A DNA stretch of 64,000 nt from Hyphomonadaceae bacterium ML37 (GTDB lineage: Bacteria > Pseudomonadota > Alphaproteobacteria > Caulobacterales > Maricaulaceae). The DNA is taken from assembly GCA_027627685.1 (NCBI GenBank), contig CP091241.1:891149-955148 (forward strand), given 5' to 3'. Both the position numbers and the translations under genes were made by a program. The notes under the pieces were generated by a model. It was not told the DNA's origin. It did no database searches and saw only the letters and a program-made list of their open reading frames with translations. Of the stretch, positions 56,445 through 64,000 are shown piece after piece (the first letter of the stretch is position 1; each line of letters opens with the position of its first letter).

Positions 56445-57815
56445 ATGGCCGAATACACCTACAAGCTTCCCGATGTCGGCGAGGGCGTGGTCGAGGCCGA
56501 GATCGTCGAATGGCACATCAAGGAAGGTGACAAGGTCGTTGAGGACCAGCACATCCTGGATGTGATGACCGACAAGGCGACGGTAGAAATCCCCTGCGCG
56601 GTCAATGGCGTGGTGAAAAAGATCGTTGGCGAGCCCGGCGAGGTGCTGGCCGTGGGCACGGTCATCCTGGTGATCGAGATCGATGGGACGGCTCCGACGG
56701 AAGATGACGCGCCGGCCCCGGCTAAGGGTGAGGCCAAAGCGGATTCGTCACCTCCCCCGCCTGCGGAGGAGGTGTCCGCGAAGCGGACGGAGGGGGGAAG
56801 CGCCGCTTCCGAAAAACCCGACGCGCCCAAAGCCTCAGCTGCCCCCTCCGTCCCGGGTCAAGTCCGGGACACCTCCCCCGCAAGCGGGGGAGGAAAGGGT
56901 GCTGCGCCTGCCCCGTCACGCCCCTCCGGCGAGCGTCCGCTGGCGAGCCCCGCCGTGCGTCAGCGCGCGCTGGAGGCGGATATCGATCTGTCCGCCGTGC
57001 CGGGCTCCGGTCCGGCGGGACGGGTGACCCATGATGATCTGGATGATTTCATCGCCTCGGGCGGGCGGCTGGCGTCGCGTGCGGGCGCCACTGCACCGGG
57101 CCGTGCGCCGCGCACCGGGACCGAGACGATCAAGATCATCGGCCTGCGCCGCAAGATCGCCGAGAACATGGCGCTGGCCAAGCGCACCATCCCCCACATC
57201 GCCTATGTGGAGGAGATCGACCTCACCGCGCTGGAAGACCTGCGCGCCCATCTCAATGCTTCGCGTAAAGAGCGCCGCGAGAAGCTGACCATCATCCCCT
57301 TCCTGGTCACGGCGCTGACCAAAGCGGTCGTGGACGTGCCCCAGGCCAACGCCCATTACGACACCGAGAACGCGGTGCTCACTCAGTATCAGGGCGTGCA
57401 TTGCGGCATCGCCGCGGCCACGCCCAAGGGCCTGATGGTGCCAGTGATCCGCCACGCCGAGGCGATGGACATCTGGCAGATCGCCGCCGAGGTCAAACGC
57501 CTGGCCGAAGCTGCGCGCACCGGCAAGGCGACCAAGGAGGAGCTGTCAGGCTCCACGATCACGATCACCTCGCTGGGCGCCATGGGCGGCATCGTCACCA
57601 CGCCGGTGATCAACCATCCCGAGACGGCGATCATCGGCGTCAACAAGCTGCAGGTCCTGCCGCGCTATAACGCCGAGGGCCAGATCACGCCGCGCAAGAT
57701 CATGAATCTCTCCTCCAGCTTTGATCACCGCATCGTGGACGGCTACGAAGCCGCCCGCCTGATCCAGGCGGTGAAAGCCTATCTGGAGCATCCCGCGACG
57801 CTTTTCATGGAGTAG
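56445..57815 (+). CDS. bkdB: Dihydrolipoyl acyltransferase E2 of the branched-chain complex
   Basis: 456 residues. One lipoyl domain (1-78; lipoylated Lys44 in VMTDKATVEIP), a long linker (about 80-160), a peripheral subunit-binding domain (about 165-203, LASPAVRQRALEADIDLSAV) and the acyltransferase core with His428 and Asp432 (HRIVDG). The linker DNA holds two inverted palindromic repeats translated in frame (about residues 102-118 and 133-150), ending up as Pro/Ala/Gly-rich peptide. The start is 4 bp after E1 beta. Confidence 0.96.
   Translation: MAEYTYKLPDVGEGVVEAEIVEWHIKEGDKVVEDQHILDVMTDKATVEIPCAVNGVVKKIVGEPGEVLAVGTVILVIEIDGTAPTEDDAPAPAKGEAKADSSPPPPAEEVSAKRTEGGSAASEKPDAPKASAAPSVPGQVRDTSPASGGGKGAAPAPSRPSGERPLASPAVRQRALEADIDLSAVPGSGPAGRVTHDDLDDFIASGGRLASRAGATAPGRAPRTGTETIKIIGLRRKIAENMALAKRTIPHIAYVEEIDLTALEDLRAHLNASRKERREKLTIIPFLVTALTKAVVDVPQANAHYDTENAVLTQYQGVHCGIAAATPKGLMVPVIRHAEAMDIWQIAAEVKRLAEAARTGKATKEELSGSTITITSLGAMGGIVTTPVINHPETAIIGVNKLQVLPRYNAEGQITPRKIMNLSSSFDHRIVDGYEAARLIQAVKAYLEHPATLFME
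56749..56796 (+). repeat. Palindromic repeat inside bkdB, unit 1
   Basis: CACCTCC...GGAGGTG (56749-56774) followed by GTCCGC-GAA-GCGGAC (56774-56788) and GGAGGGGG. Read in frame it encodes SPPPPAEEVSAKRTEGG. It is the inverted counterpart of unit 2. Confidence 0.8.
56841..56893 (-). repeat. Palindromic repeat inside bkdB, unit 2 (inverted)
   Basis: CCCCCTCC then GTCCCGG-GTCAAGT-CCGGGAC (56850-56870) and CCTCCCCCGC-AA-GCGGGGGAGG (56872-56893). The layout is that of unit 1 read backwards. Translated it gives APSVPGQVRDTSPASGGG. Confidence 0.8.
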
Positions 57816-57841
57816 GGGGGCCTAAAGCCCTTCATCCTTAT

Positions 57842-57960
57842 TTGTTTTCCCGGGCGAGCGGAGCGAGACCCGGGATCCATCCACCAAGCCTCTCCAAAGC
57901 ACAGGCGGTCCAAACCTGACGGGATGGGTCCCGGATCGGCTACGCCGTCCGGGAAAACAA
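57842..57960. repeat. Inverted pair of GTTTTCCCGG palindromic repeats
   Basis: TTGTTTTCCCGG (57842-57853) and CCGGGAAAACAA (57949-57960) are perfect inverted copies. Inside, CCCGGGATCCATCC and GGGATGGGTCCCGGATC mirror each other, so two full units face each other. It lies between bkdB and the lipoprotein gene and may reduce transcription into lpd. Confidence 0.75.
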
Positions 57961-58053
57961 GTTTGGTGGAGCGGAGTCTTGTGCCCCCGCTTCCCCTTCG
58001 CCCCGCAAACCCTCATGATCAAGCCGCGTCAACCAGCCCCAGGAGCACCCCCC

Positions 58054-58317
58054 ATGCGTATCGCGCTCGCCGTTCTCGTGATCCTGCTGGCCCTGACCGG
58101 CTGCGCCGAGCCTGTGGCGGGCGGGGTGCAGGCGGGGGCGCCGGGCTTCCTGTATGGTCTGGCCCATGGATTCCTTCTGCCCTTCACCTTCATCGCCGGG
58201 TTTTTCATGGAGGTGGCGGTCTACGCCTCGCCCAATAATGGCTGGCCCTATGATCTGGGCTTTCTGATCGGGGTGATGGTGTTCTTTGGCGGCTCGGCCG
58301 GGTCGGCGCGGCGGTAG
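58054..58317 (+). CDS. Small lipoprotein/membrane protein
   Basis: 87 residues. MRIALAVLVILLALTGCAEP is a type II signal peptide with lipobox LTGC, so the mature protein starts at Cys17. Two further hydrophobic segments (FLYGLAHGFLLPFTFIAGFF and LGFLIGVMVFFGGSAGS) follow. AGGAG at 8 nt. It sits between E2 and E3 but has no known link to the complex. Not recognised by name. Confidence 0.75.
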   Translation: MRIALAVLVILLALTGCAEPVAGGVQAGAPGFLYGLAHGFLLPFTFIAGFFMEVAVYASPNNGWPYDLGFLIGVMVFFGGSAGSARR

Positions 58318-58398
58318 GGAAGGCGCTGCCGGGTTCCCCTCGGAGCGCTGACCGGTTAGATCGGGCGCGATATCCTCTTGAGCCAAAAGGACGCCCCC

Positions 58399-59826
58399 AT
58401 GCCCCAGCGCCAAACCCGCCAATGTCAGGTTCTCGTCGTGGGTGGCGGGCCGGGCGGATACCCGGCTGCGATCCGCGCGGGGCAGCTGGGGCTGGACACG
58501 GTGATCGTGGACAAGGCGGGGCTGGGTGGCACATGCCTTAATCGCGGCTGCATCCCGTCGAAAGCCTTCATCCACGCCGCGTCGAAGTTCGAGGAGATGC
58601 GCCATCTGGCGGATAAGGCCGACATGGGCCTGTCGCTCAGCGCGGCGCCGCAGCTCGACATGGCGGGGCTGACGGCTTGGAAGGACACCATCGTCAACAA
58701 GCTCACCAAGGGCGTGGGCCAGCTTCTCAAAGCCGCCAGGGTCGAAGCGGTCAATGGCTGGGCGGTGTTTAGAAACGCCAAAACCTGCGTGGTGACGCTG
58801 GCCGATGGCGGCGAGCTGGAGATCACCGCCGAGCACGTGATCCTGGCCACGGGGTCGAAGGAAACCGAACTGCCCTTCATGAAGTTCGGCGGCGCGGTGA
58901 TCGGATCGACCCAGGCGCTGGAGCTGACCGAGCTGCCGCAAAAACTGGTGGTGGTCGGCGGCGGCTATATCGGGCTGGAGCTGGGCATCGCGTTCCGCAA
59001 GCTCGGCAGTGCGGTGACGATGGTCGAAGCGCTCGACCGCATCGTGCCGCTCTATGATTCCGAGCTGACGCGCCCGGTCACCATGTGGCTGAAGAAGAAC
59101 AAGGTCGATCTCCACCTCAAATCCAAGGCCAAGGGCGTGGTGGAGGAGGGCGGAAAGACCTTCCTGGAGTTCGAGACCGCAAACGGCGAGACCCAGCGTA
59201 TCGAAGCGGACAAAATCCTGGTTTCGGTGGGCCGCAAGCCGGTCACCGAGGGCTGGGGGCTGGAAACCATGGGCGTCGATATGGACGGGCCGTTTGTGAA
59301 GATCGACGGCCAGTGCCGCACCGCCATGCGCGGCGTCTACGCCATTGGCGATCTGACCGGCGAGCCGTTGCTGGCGCACAAGGCGACCGCGCAAGGCGAA
59401 GCCGTGGCCGAGATCATCGCCGGGAAGAAGCGCCGCTTTGATCCCGCCGCCATCGCCGCGGTGTGCTTTACCGAGCCCGAACTGGTGGGCGCCGGGCTGA
59501 CGCCGGATGAAGCGAAAGCCAAAGGCGAAGAGGTGATCACCGGCAAATTCCCGCTGGCGGCGTCAGGCCGGGCGCTGACCATGGAGGGCGGCGCCGATGG
59601 CGGCTTTGTGCGCGTCACCGCGCGCAAGAGCGATCATGTGATCCTGGGCATTCACGCCGTGGGCAAGCATGTGTCCGAGCTGTCGGGCGAGTTCGCCCTG
59701 GCGCTGGAAATGGGCGCGCGTCTGGAAGACATCGCGGGCACGATCCACGTGCACCCGACGTTGACCGAAGCCTTCGCCGAAAGCGCGCTGGCCGCCCTGG
59801 GCCACCCGATCCACATCTCCGCCTGA
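58399..59826 (+). CDS. lpd: Dihydrolipoyl dehydrogenase (E3)
   Basis: 475-residue flavoprotein that reoxidises E2 dihydrolipoamide with NAD. FAD motif VLVVGGGPGGYPAA, redox disulfide Cys46/Cys51 (GGTCLNRGCIPSK), NAD motif LVVVGGGYIGLELGIAF, the second FAD block GVYAIGDLTGEPLLAHKA, and the C-terminal HVHPTLTEA with the catalytic His. AAGGA at 7 nt supports ATG 58399; a TTG upstream is less likely. It is last in the bkd cluster. Confidence 0.96.
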   Translation: MPQRQTRQCQVLVVGGGPGGYPAAIRAGQLGLDTVIVDKAGLGGTCLNRGCIPSKAFIHAASKFEEMRHLADKADMGLSLSAAPQLDMAGLTAWKDTIVNKLTKGVGQLLKAARVEAVNGWAVFRNAKTCVVTLADGGELEITAEHVILATGSKETELPFMKFGGAVIGSTQALELTELPQKLVVVGGGYIGLELGIAFRKLGSAVTMVEALDRIVPLYDSELTRPVTMWLKKNKVDLHLKSKAKGVVEEGGKTFLEFETANGETQRIEADKILVSVGRKPVTEGWGLETMGVDMDGPFVKIDGQCRTAMRGVYAIGDLTGEPLLAHKATAQGEAVAEIIAGKKRRFDPAAIAAVCFTEPELVGAGLTPDEAKAKGEEVITGKFPLAASGRALTMEGGADGGFVRVTARKSDHVILGIHAVGKHVSELSGEFALALEMGARLEDIAGTIHVHPTLTEAFAESALAALGHPIHISA

Positions 59827-60043
59827 CACCGGCGATTCAACGCGCGGCACGCAGCGCCAAGCCGGGCTGCGCAACCGCACACTGCATACGCGTATTCATC
59901 GCCTGTGTTAAGTGAACGGCAACAGCTTCACATCATCCTTCCATGCGTCCGGACAGGCGAGGCGGCCGATCCCCCCCGCCTGTCCGGACGGACTTGCTCA
60001 GGCCGCCAACGGGGGCGGCTTTACGGACACCGGGAGGGGTGTG

Positions 60044-60379
60044 ATGGCGAAACATCTGTCTGCAATGGCGCTTGCCTTGAGTCTGGCTGCGGGCCTTGGC
60101 GCCGCGCCGGCGCTGGCCGCCGATGAGGCTCGGGAACTGGTGAGCTTTGAGGCGCCGGAATTTCCGCGCGCGGCGCACCGGCGCAATCTCGAGGGGCATG
60201 TCACCGTGCGCTACACCGTGACCGAAGACGGCGCGGTCACCGATGTGGAAGTGGTCGAGGCCACCCCGGCCGGCGTGTTCGAGCGCGCTGTGCTGCGCGC
60301 GCTGGAAGCCTGGCGCTACGCCGCCGCCGAGCGCACCGACACGCTGGAGCGCCGGTTCGATTTTGCTCTGGCCGGCTAG
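60044..60379 (+). CDS. Periplasmic TonB C-terminal-domain protein
   Basis: 111 residues. A signal peptide (AMALALSLAAGLGAAPALAA) is followed by a TonB CTD: EFPRAAHRRNLEGHVTVRYTVTEDGAVTDVEVVEATPAGVFERAVLRALEAWRY. It lacks the TM anchor plus Pro-rich arm of a true TonB, so it cannot transduce energy alone; it is a stand-alone CTD. GGAGG at 6 nt fixes ATG 60044. A terminator-like hairpin follows. Confidence 0.83.
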   Translation: MAKHLSAMALALSLAAGLGAAPALAADEARELVSFEAPEFPRAAHRRNLEGHVTVRYTVTEDGAVTDVEVVEATPAGVFERAVLRALEAWRYAAAERTDTLERRFDFALAG

Positions 60380-60388
60380 ACACTGACA

Positions 60389-60425
60389 CGGCGCGGCGCG
60401 GCCTTAATGGCTGCGCCGGGCTTTT
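60389..60425 (+). terminator. Probable rho-independent terminator
   Basis: CGGCGCGGC and GCTGCGCCG make a 9-bp stem with one G-T pair and a 12-nt loop, followed by GGCTTTTC. It lies just after the TonB-CTD gene. Confidence 0.5.
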
Positions 60426-60461
60426 CGCGCCTTGCGCCATTAACCTTAACGGGGTTTCGCC

Positions 60462-62501
60462 ATGACACTCGCACTCCAATCGGTCCAGACGCGCCTGATC
60501 GCCGCCTTTTGCGGGGTGACGGCCCTGACCCTGGCGGTGATCGCCGCGGGCATGCTGGCGTTCAACGCGGCGGGCGGGGCGCTGGATGAGGTGGTGGAGC
60601 GCACTGCGCCGCGCGCGGCGGCGGCCCAGCGCCTGCAGGCGGCGTCGGCGGCGCTGACCGGAGAGTTCGCGGCGTTCTCGCGCGCCCGCGACGGGCATGA
60701 CCGCACGGTGTCCGCCTCGCGGTTGGACGCGCTGCTGCAACAGGCGGCGTCCGGCGTGGCTGACTTGCGCGCCGCCGGTCTGGACGCGCAGGAGGCGGAA
60801 CGCCTGGAACAGGCTGTGAGCGATGTGCGCGAGGCGGTGAACGCGGCCGCTGGTCCGGTGGGCCAGCGCCTGGAGGCGCAGGCCGCGCGCGAGCGGGCGC
60901 TGGAGGCGGCCCTGCGTGACCGGGCGCAGGCGGCCGACGCGCTGGAAAGCGTGCTGGACGCCACCACGGAGCCCGGCGCCATCGAAACCCTGCTGCGCGC
61001 CGCCATGGCGGTGAATCTGGCTGCGACGCGCTATGCCGAGCTGGGCGCCGCGGCGGCCCCTGGTGATGTGGACGCCATCGAGGACGCATTTGAGATCGCC
61101 GCAGACGAAGTACGCATCAATCTGGCCATTCTGGACGGGGCGGTGGACGCCAGCGTGACGGCGCCGGCCAACGCCCTGCTGGCCCGCGCAGACGGGGCGG
61201 AGGGTCTGTTCGCGCTGCGCCGGGCGGAGCTGGCGGCGGGTGCGGCGGCCGAAGACCTGGTCGACGAGGCGCGCGCCGCCGATGCGGCGCTGGCCGAGCG
61301 GGTCCAGACTACGCGCGAGACGGCCCTGGCGTCTCAGGTCTCGGCCGGCGAGGCGGGGCGCGACGCCATCGCGGCGGGCGCGGTGATGATGATCGTCCTG
61401 GGCCTGATCAGCATGGCCATCGGGCTCGGCGTCGCCTGGTTTTATGTGAACCGCAATCTGCTGCGCCGGCTCACACGCATCAGCGCGTCCATGACGGATC
61501 TGGCCGGCGGCGAGATCGGCGAGGACATCGATGATGATGGACGCGACGAGATCGCTGGCATGGCGCGCGCCGTGGCGGTGTTCCGCGAGAACGCCATCGA
61601 GCGCCGCCGCCTCGCCTCCCAGACCGAAGCCGATCAGGCCGCGCGCGAGGCGCGCGCGAAGACCATCGAAGACCTGATAGCGCGCTTCGAGACCGTGTCC
61701 GGGCGCGCGCTCAGCGCGGTGTCGCAGGCGGCAGGCGGGATGGAGATCGCGGCCCGGGCGCTGGACGAATCCTCGCGCAGCGCTGGCGAGACCACGGCCG
61801 AGGTCAATCAGTCGGGCGCGCGCGCGGCGCAGAATGTCGACACCGTGGCCGCAGCCGCCGAGGAGATGACCGGCTCCATCGCCGAGATCGCCCAGCAGAT
61901 CGCGCGATCCAGCCAGATCGCGCAGACGGCGGCGGCGCGGGTGAACGAAACCAATGGCGATGTGGCCGCGCTCAACGAAGCGGCGTCGAAAATCGGCGAC
62001 ATTGTCCGCCTGATCAGGGATATCGCCGAGCAGACCAATCTCCTGGCCCTCAACGCCACCATCGAGGCCGCGCGCGCCGGCGATGCGGGGCGGGGCTTCG
62101 CGGTGGTGGCCAGCGAGGTCAAATCCCTCGCCGAGCAGACCGGACGGGCCACCGCCTCCATCTCCGACCAGATCGGCGGCATCCAGACCGCCACCGGCAA
62201 GGCGGTGGACGCCATGGCCAATATCGGCGCGGTGATCGACGAGATGAACGCCATCTCCGGCGCCATCGCCGCCGCCATGGAAGAACAGCGCGCCGCGGCC
62301 AGCGAAATCACCCGCGCCGCCCAGGAAGCCGCCGCCGGCGCGCGGGGCGTGTCGCAATCGATCTCGCGCGTGGACGCCGCGGCCAGCGAAACCGGCCAGT
62401 GCGCCGCCCAGGTGAGCGCCGCCTCGCAAGCGCTGAACCAGGAATCGGGCGCGCTCAAGGGCGCGGTGTCGGAGTTTCTGGCCGGGGTGCGCTCGGCCTG
62501 A
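60462..62501 (+). CDS. Methyl-accepting chemotaxis protein
   Basis: 679 residues. TM1 (about 10-34) and TM2 (about 303-325, [20 protein letters not shown]) bound a helical, Ala-rich periplasmic sensor of about 270 residues. HAMP follows (326-380, [20 protein letters not shown]), then the signalling hairpin with tip [21 protein letters not shown] (about 520). The C-terminus ends soon after the hairpin, with no CheR/CheB-tethering pentapeptide. The ligand is unknown. It is single, not near che genes. Confidence 0.94.
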   Translation: MTLALQSVQTRLIAAFCGVTALTLAVIAAGMLAFNAAGGALDEVVERTAPRAAAAQRLQAASAALTGEFAAFSRARDGHDRTVSASRLDALLQQAASGVADLRAAGLDAQEAERLEQAVSDVREAVNAAAGPVGQRLEAQAARERALEAALRDRAQAADALESVLDATTEPGAIETLLRAAMAVNLAATRYAELGAAAAPGDVDAIEDAFEIAADEVRINLAILDGAVDASVTAPANALLARADGAEGLFALRRAELAAGAAAEDLVDEARAADAALAERVQTTRETALASQVSAGEAGRDAIAAGAVMMIVLGLISMAIGLGVAWFYVNRNLLRRLTRISASMTDLAGGEIGEDIDDDGRDEIAGMARAVAVFRENAIERRRLASQTEADQAAREARAKTIEDLIARFETVSGRALSAVSQAAGGMEIAARALDESSRSAGETTAEVNQSGARAAQNVDTVAAAAEEMTGSIAEIAQQIARSSQIAQTAAARVNETNGDVAALNEAASKIGDIVRLIRDIAEQTNLLALNATIEAARAGDAGRGFAVVASEVKSLAEQTGRATASISDQIGGIQTATGKAVDAMANIGAVIDEMNAISGAIAAAMEEQRAAASEITRAAQEAAAGARGVSQSISRVDAAASETGQCAAQVSAASQALNQESGALKGAVSEFLAGVRSA

Positions 62502-62737
62502 TCCGCTGACACGCGCCGGGCCGGTGAAGGGGGCGGTGCAGCGGACCGCTCATCGGGCGCGTACTCCGCGCCTGTTGCGCGCCGCGCCACCTGTCAGCGG
62601 GCGCCTGCGGACCCTCGGGCATTGCCTGCGGACGTGACTTGCAGACACCCCCTCCATTCGGGCGCGCCGCACGCTTGCACGCCAAGGCGCGCACAGGTAT
62701 ACGCCTGCCTCCGGCCCACCGGGCCCGCATGACCCCT

Positions 62738-62814
62738 GGCGGGGTAGCTCAGCTGGTTAGAGCGCAGGACTCATAATCCTGAGGTCGAGGGTTCGAGTCC
62801 CTCCCCCGCTACCA
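62738..62814 (+). tRNA. tRNA-Met (anticodon CAT)
   Basis: 77 nt including the encoded CCA. Acceptor GGCGGGG/CCCCGCT (first pair G-T), D-arm AGCTCAGCTGGTTAGAGC, anticodon stem CAGGA/TCCTG with loop CTCATAA, T-arm GAGGGTTCGAGTCCCTC. The CAT anticodon fits elongator Met; a lysidine-modified Ile2 tRNA has the same gene anticodon and cannot be fully excluded. It is not the initiator, since the G-C triplet pattern of the anticodon stem is missing. Confidence 0.93.
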
Positions 62815-63071
62815 ATAATTCCAATTTAAAGTCAGTGATTTGATGGCTTCTATCCGGGTCGCCGCGTGGCTCTGAGACTCCGAGCGTGCTCATCGCAGGT
62901 GAGCGCGGAAGCTGGCGGGTGGCGTTGGAGCGGTAGGCGAAAGCGCGGATAGTTTGGATTCAGTATGGGGCGGCCCACAGGCAATGGCCTTTTGATCGAA
63001 AGCGCAGGTGATACGTCTGGCCAAAATGGTGATCTGGCCGCGTCGAGTTTCAAGCCCTTTCCGCGCGCGCG

Positions 63072-63077
63072 TATAAT
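63072..63077 (+). promoter_or_regulatory. TATAAT -10 box
   Basis: Perfect TATAAT 19 bp before the small ORF start. The -35 region (TTTCAA, 18 nt upstream) is poor. Confidence 0.35.
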
Positions 63078-63096
63078 CCTATTGAAATAGGTCCCT

Positions 63097-63273
63097 ATGA
63101 CCGGCCCGCTCCTGTCGCTCGCCAGCGATTCCCGGCGGTGCGGTCTGGCCTACAATATCCCCTTCCGAGAGATCAGGCCGCAAAGGATCAGCCACAAATC
63201 GATTGAACTTCTTGATGCCGGTCACAGCTTACGAGAGGAATACGCATTTTGGCTGCGGGCTTTTCTGTTTTAG
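63097..63273 (+). CDS. Possible small ORF, 58 residues
   Basis: ATG to TAG without interruption, 58 residues starting MTGPLLSLASDSRRCG and ending REEYAFWLRAFLF. TAGG before the ATG is a weak ribosome-binding site; TATAAT lies upstream. No family is recognised. It could be chance in a gene-poor stretch. Confidence 0.25.
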   Translation: MTGPLLSLASDSRRCGLAYNIPFREIRPQRISHKSIELLDAGHSLREEYAFWLRAFLF

Positions 63274-63335
63274 CTTTACTGCGAGACAGCCAAAGGTCAT
63301 TTTGTCCACATGAATGCGAAAAGTGGGGGTGTCCT

Positions 63336-64000
63336 ATGCGGGTTTTCCAACGGCGTCACTGGACAGCACTTTTCAAAATCCTTTCCAGTGCTTTCGTGAG
63401 CACGGTTCTTGTTGGGGCCGCAGCGGCGCAACCCGTTGCGGTGGATGATTTTATTAATTCAGACGTTGCAAATATAGAGCCAATTGACGGAGGCTTCTTG
63501 GTGAGCCGGATTTACAATGAATTTTCATTTCCTGTGGTTGCCGTGCTTTTGGATGCTGGATTTGTTATCGTTTGGCAGGATTACAGTGAGGCTCCTCCAG
63601 ATGAGTGGGGCTTGGCGATCCGCGCCCAGCGATATGGTGCTGACGGAACACCCGACGGCACCAAATTTCTTGTTAACACAACAACAGAGCGTGATCAGCG
63701 CCGCCCCAGTGTTGCGGCGCTCTCGGGCGGGGGCTTTGTCATCGCCTGGGAAGATGACAGCCGAACTGATGGCGATACGTCGGGATTGGCGATCCGCGCC
63801 CAGCGATATGGTGCTGACGGAACACCCGACGGTACCGAGTTTCTTGTTAACACAAGGACTGTGCGTGATCAGCGCCGCCCTAGTGTTGCGGCGCTCTCGG
63901 GCGGGGGCTTTGTCATCGCCTGGGAAGATGACAGCCGAACTGATGGCGATACGTCGGGATTGGCGATCCGCGCCCAGCGATATGGTGCTGACGGAACACC
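63336..64000 (+). CDS. Secreted repeat protein, 5' part (runs off the window)
   Basis: At least 221 residues. An N-terminal signal peptide (ALFKILSSAFVSTVLVGAAAA) is followed by a short lead, then tandem 58-residue repeats: LAIRAQRYGADGTPDGTEFL, VNT, RDQRRPSVAALSGGGFVIAW, EDDSRTDGDTSG. The QRY...G..P.G.EF.VNT...Q..PSVA.L..GGFV..W pattern is that of large RTX-like or adhesin-like surface proteins. DNA of the units is nearly identical. GGGGG at 6 nt precedes ATG 63336. AT-richer codon use than in the neighbours suggests transfer. Confidence 0.75.
   Translation, partial: MRVFQRRHWTALFKILSSAFVSTVLVGAAAAQPVAVDDFINSDVANIEPIDGGFLVSRIYNEFSFPVVAVLLDAGFVIVWQDYSEAPPDEWGLAIRAQRYGADGTPDGTKFLVNTTTERDQRRPSVAALSGGGFVIAWEDDSRTDGDTSGLAIRAQRYGADGTPDGTEFLVNTRTVRDQRRPSVAALSGGGFVIAWEDDSRTDGDTSGLAIRAQRYGADGT
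63612..64000 (+). repeat. 174-bp tandem repeat array
   Basis: Units start at 63612, 63786 and 63960 (period 174 bp = 58 codons). The first two are identical over long stretches and differ by about a dozen bases, mainly around TTGTTAACACA. The array continues past the window end. Confidence 0.92.

Larger units (their letters stand above)
62815..63335. other. AT-richer region after the tRNA
   Basis: About 520 bp with lower GC than the rest. It holds one doubtful small ORF (63097-63273) behind a perfect TATAAT and otherwise nothing I can support. No copy of the tRNA 3' end (as in an attachment site) is visible within the window. Confidence 0.5.

Noticed and set aside
60237-62429. 730-codon minus-strand frame opposite the chemoreceptor gene
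   Set aside because: The plus strand encodes a complete TM-HAMP-MCP protein; the antisense product is Gly/Arg/His-rich and unlike any family.
63612-64000. CRISPR-like repeats at the right end
   Set aside because: The 174-bp period is a multiple of three and stays in a single open frame with a signal peptide, so these are protein repeats.

Overview
The window is about 64 kb of GC-rich bacterial chromosome, densely coding on both strands. Gene content points to an alphaproteobacterium of the Caulobacterales/Maricaulales type. The signs are a methionine synthase whose visible part fits the split metH arrangement, two DUF2336 proteins, a receiver plus HPt pair, a phasin, a clpS-clpA pair, a branched-chain 2-oxoacid dehydrogenase cluster and a DUF6491 protein. 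The assignment is inferred from gene families; no rRNA is present.

Layout. 0-12 kb: metH 3' part, a fused 5-oxoprolinase, a TerB/J-domain co-chaperone, clpS-clpA, a phasin with terminator, a D,D-carboxypeptidase with SPOR domain, and a HIT protein. 12-20 kb is the accessory part: a FemAB-like acyltransferase gene carrying an in-frame foreign insert, a RidA protein, an AT-richer three-gene cassette (RAMA-like, DUF4258-like, uracil-DNA-glycosylase-like), a cloverleaf palindrome, six copies of a REP-like repeat built around GTGTCCCCGG, and a membrane-protein gene broken by one amber codon. 20-27 kb: a ThiO-like oxidase, a lytic transglycosylase, two DUF2336 proteins around a response regulator/HPt pair, and NAD kinase. 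27-40 kb: egtB, a class II aldolase, an RND efflux pair, tetR-aminotransferase divergent from an outer-membrane protein with a candidate operator, a quinone oxidoreductase and LysR. 40-50 kb: a small operon of an unknown protein, a GNAT and a Cys-less isochorismatase-like protein, then secreted hydrolases, tyrS and two glycine-zipper envelope proteins. 50-63 kb: an RNA m5U methyltransferase, an esterase, recR, a GIY-YIG protein between palindromic repeats, the E1alpha-E1beta-E2-lipoprotein-E3 cluster, a TonB-like protein, a chemoreceptor and a CAT-anticodon tRNA. After the tRNA the DNA becomes AT-richer and leads into a secreted protein with near-identical 174-bp repeats that runs off the end.

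How genes work together. bkdA1-bkdA2-bkdB-lpd should form a complete branched-chain 2-oxoacid dehydrogenase. ClpS and ClpA form the N-degron adaptor/unfoldase pair, with ClpP elsewhere. The RND adaptor and permease overlap by 4 bp and make an efflux pump that needs an outer-membrane channel from elsewhere. The response regulator and HPt are probably a phosphorelay pair.

The most striking signal is the number and variety of small palindromic elements. At least six families are visible, mostly intergenic. One inverted pair sits inside the E2 gene and is translated as its flexible linker. Another family brackets a lone GIY-YIG nuclease gene. The best candidate for an undescribed functional system is the three-gene cassette at 14.4-15.95 kb.
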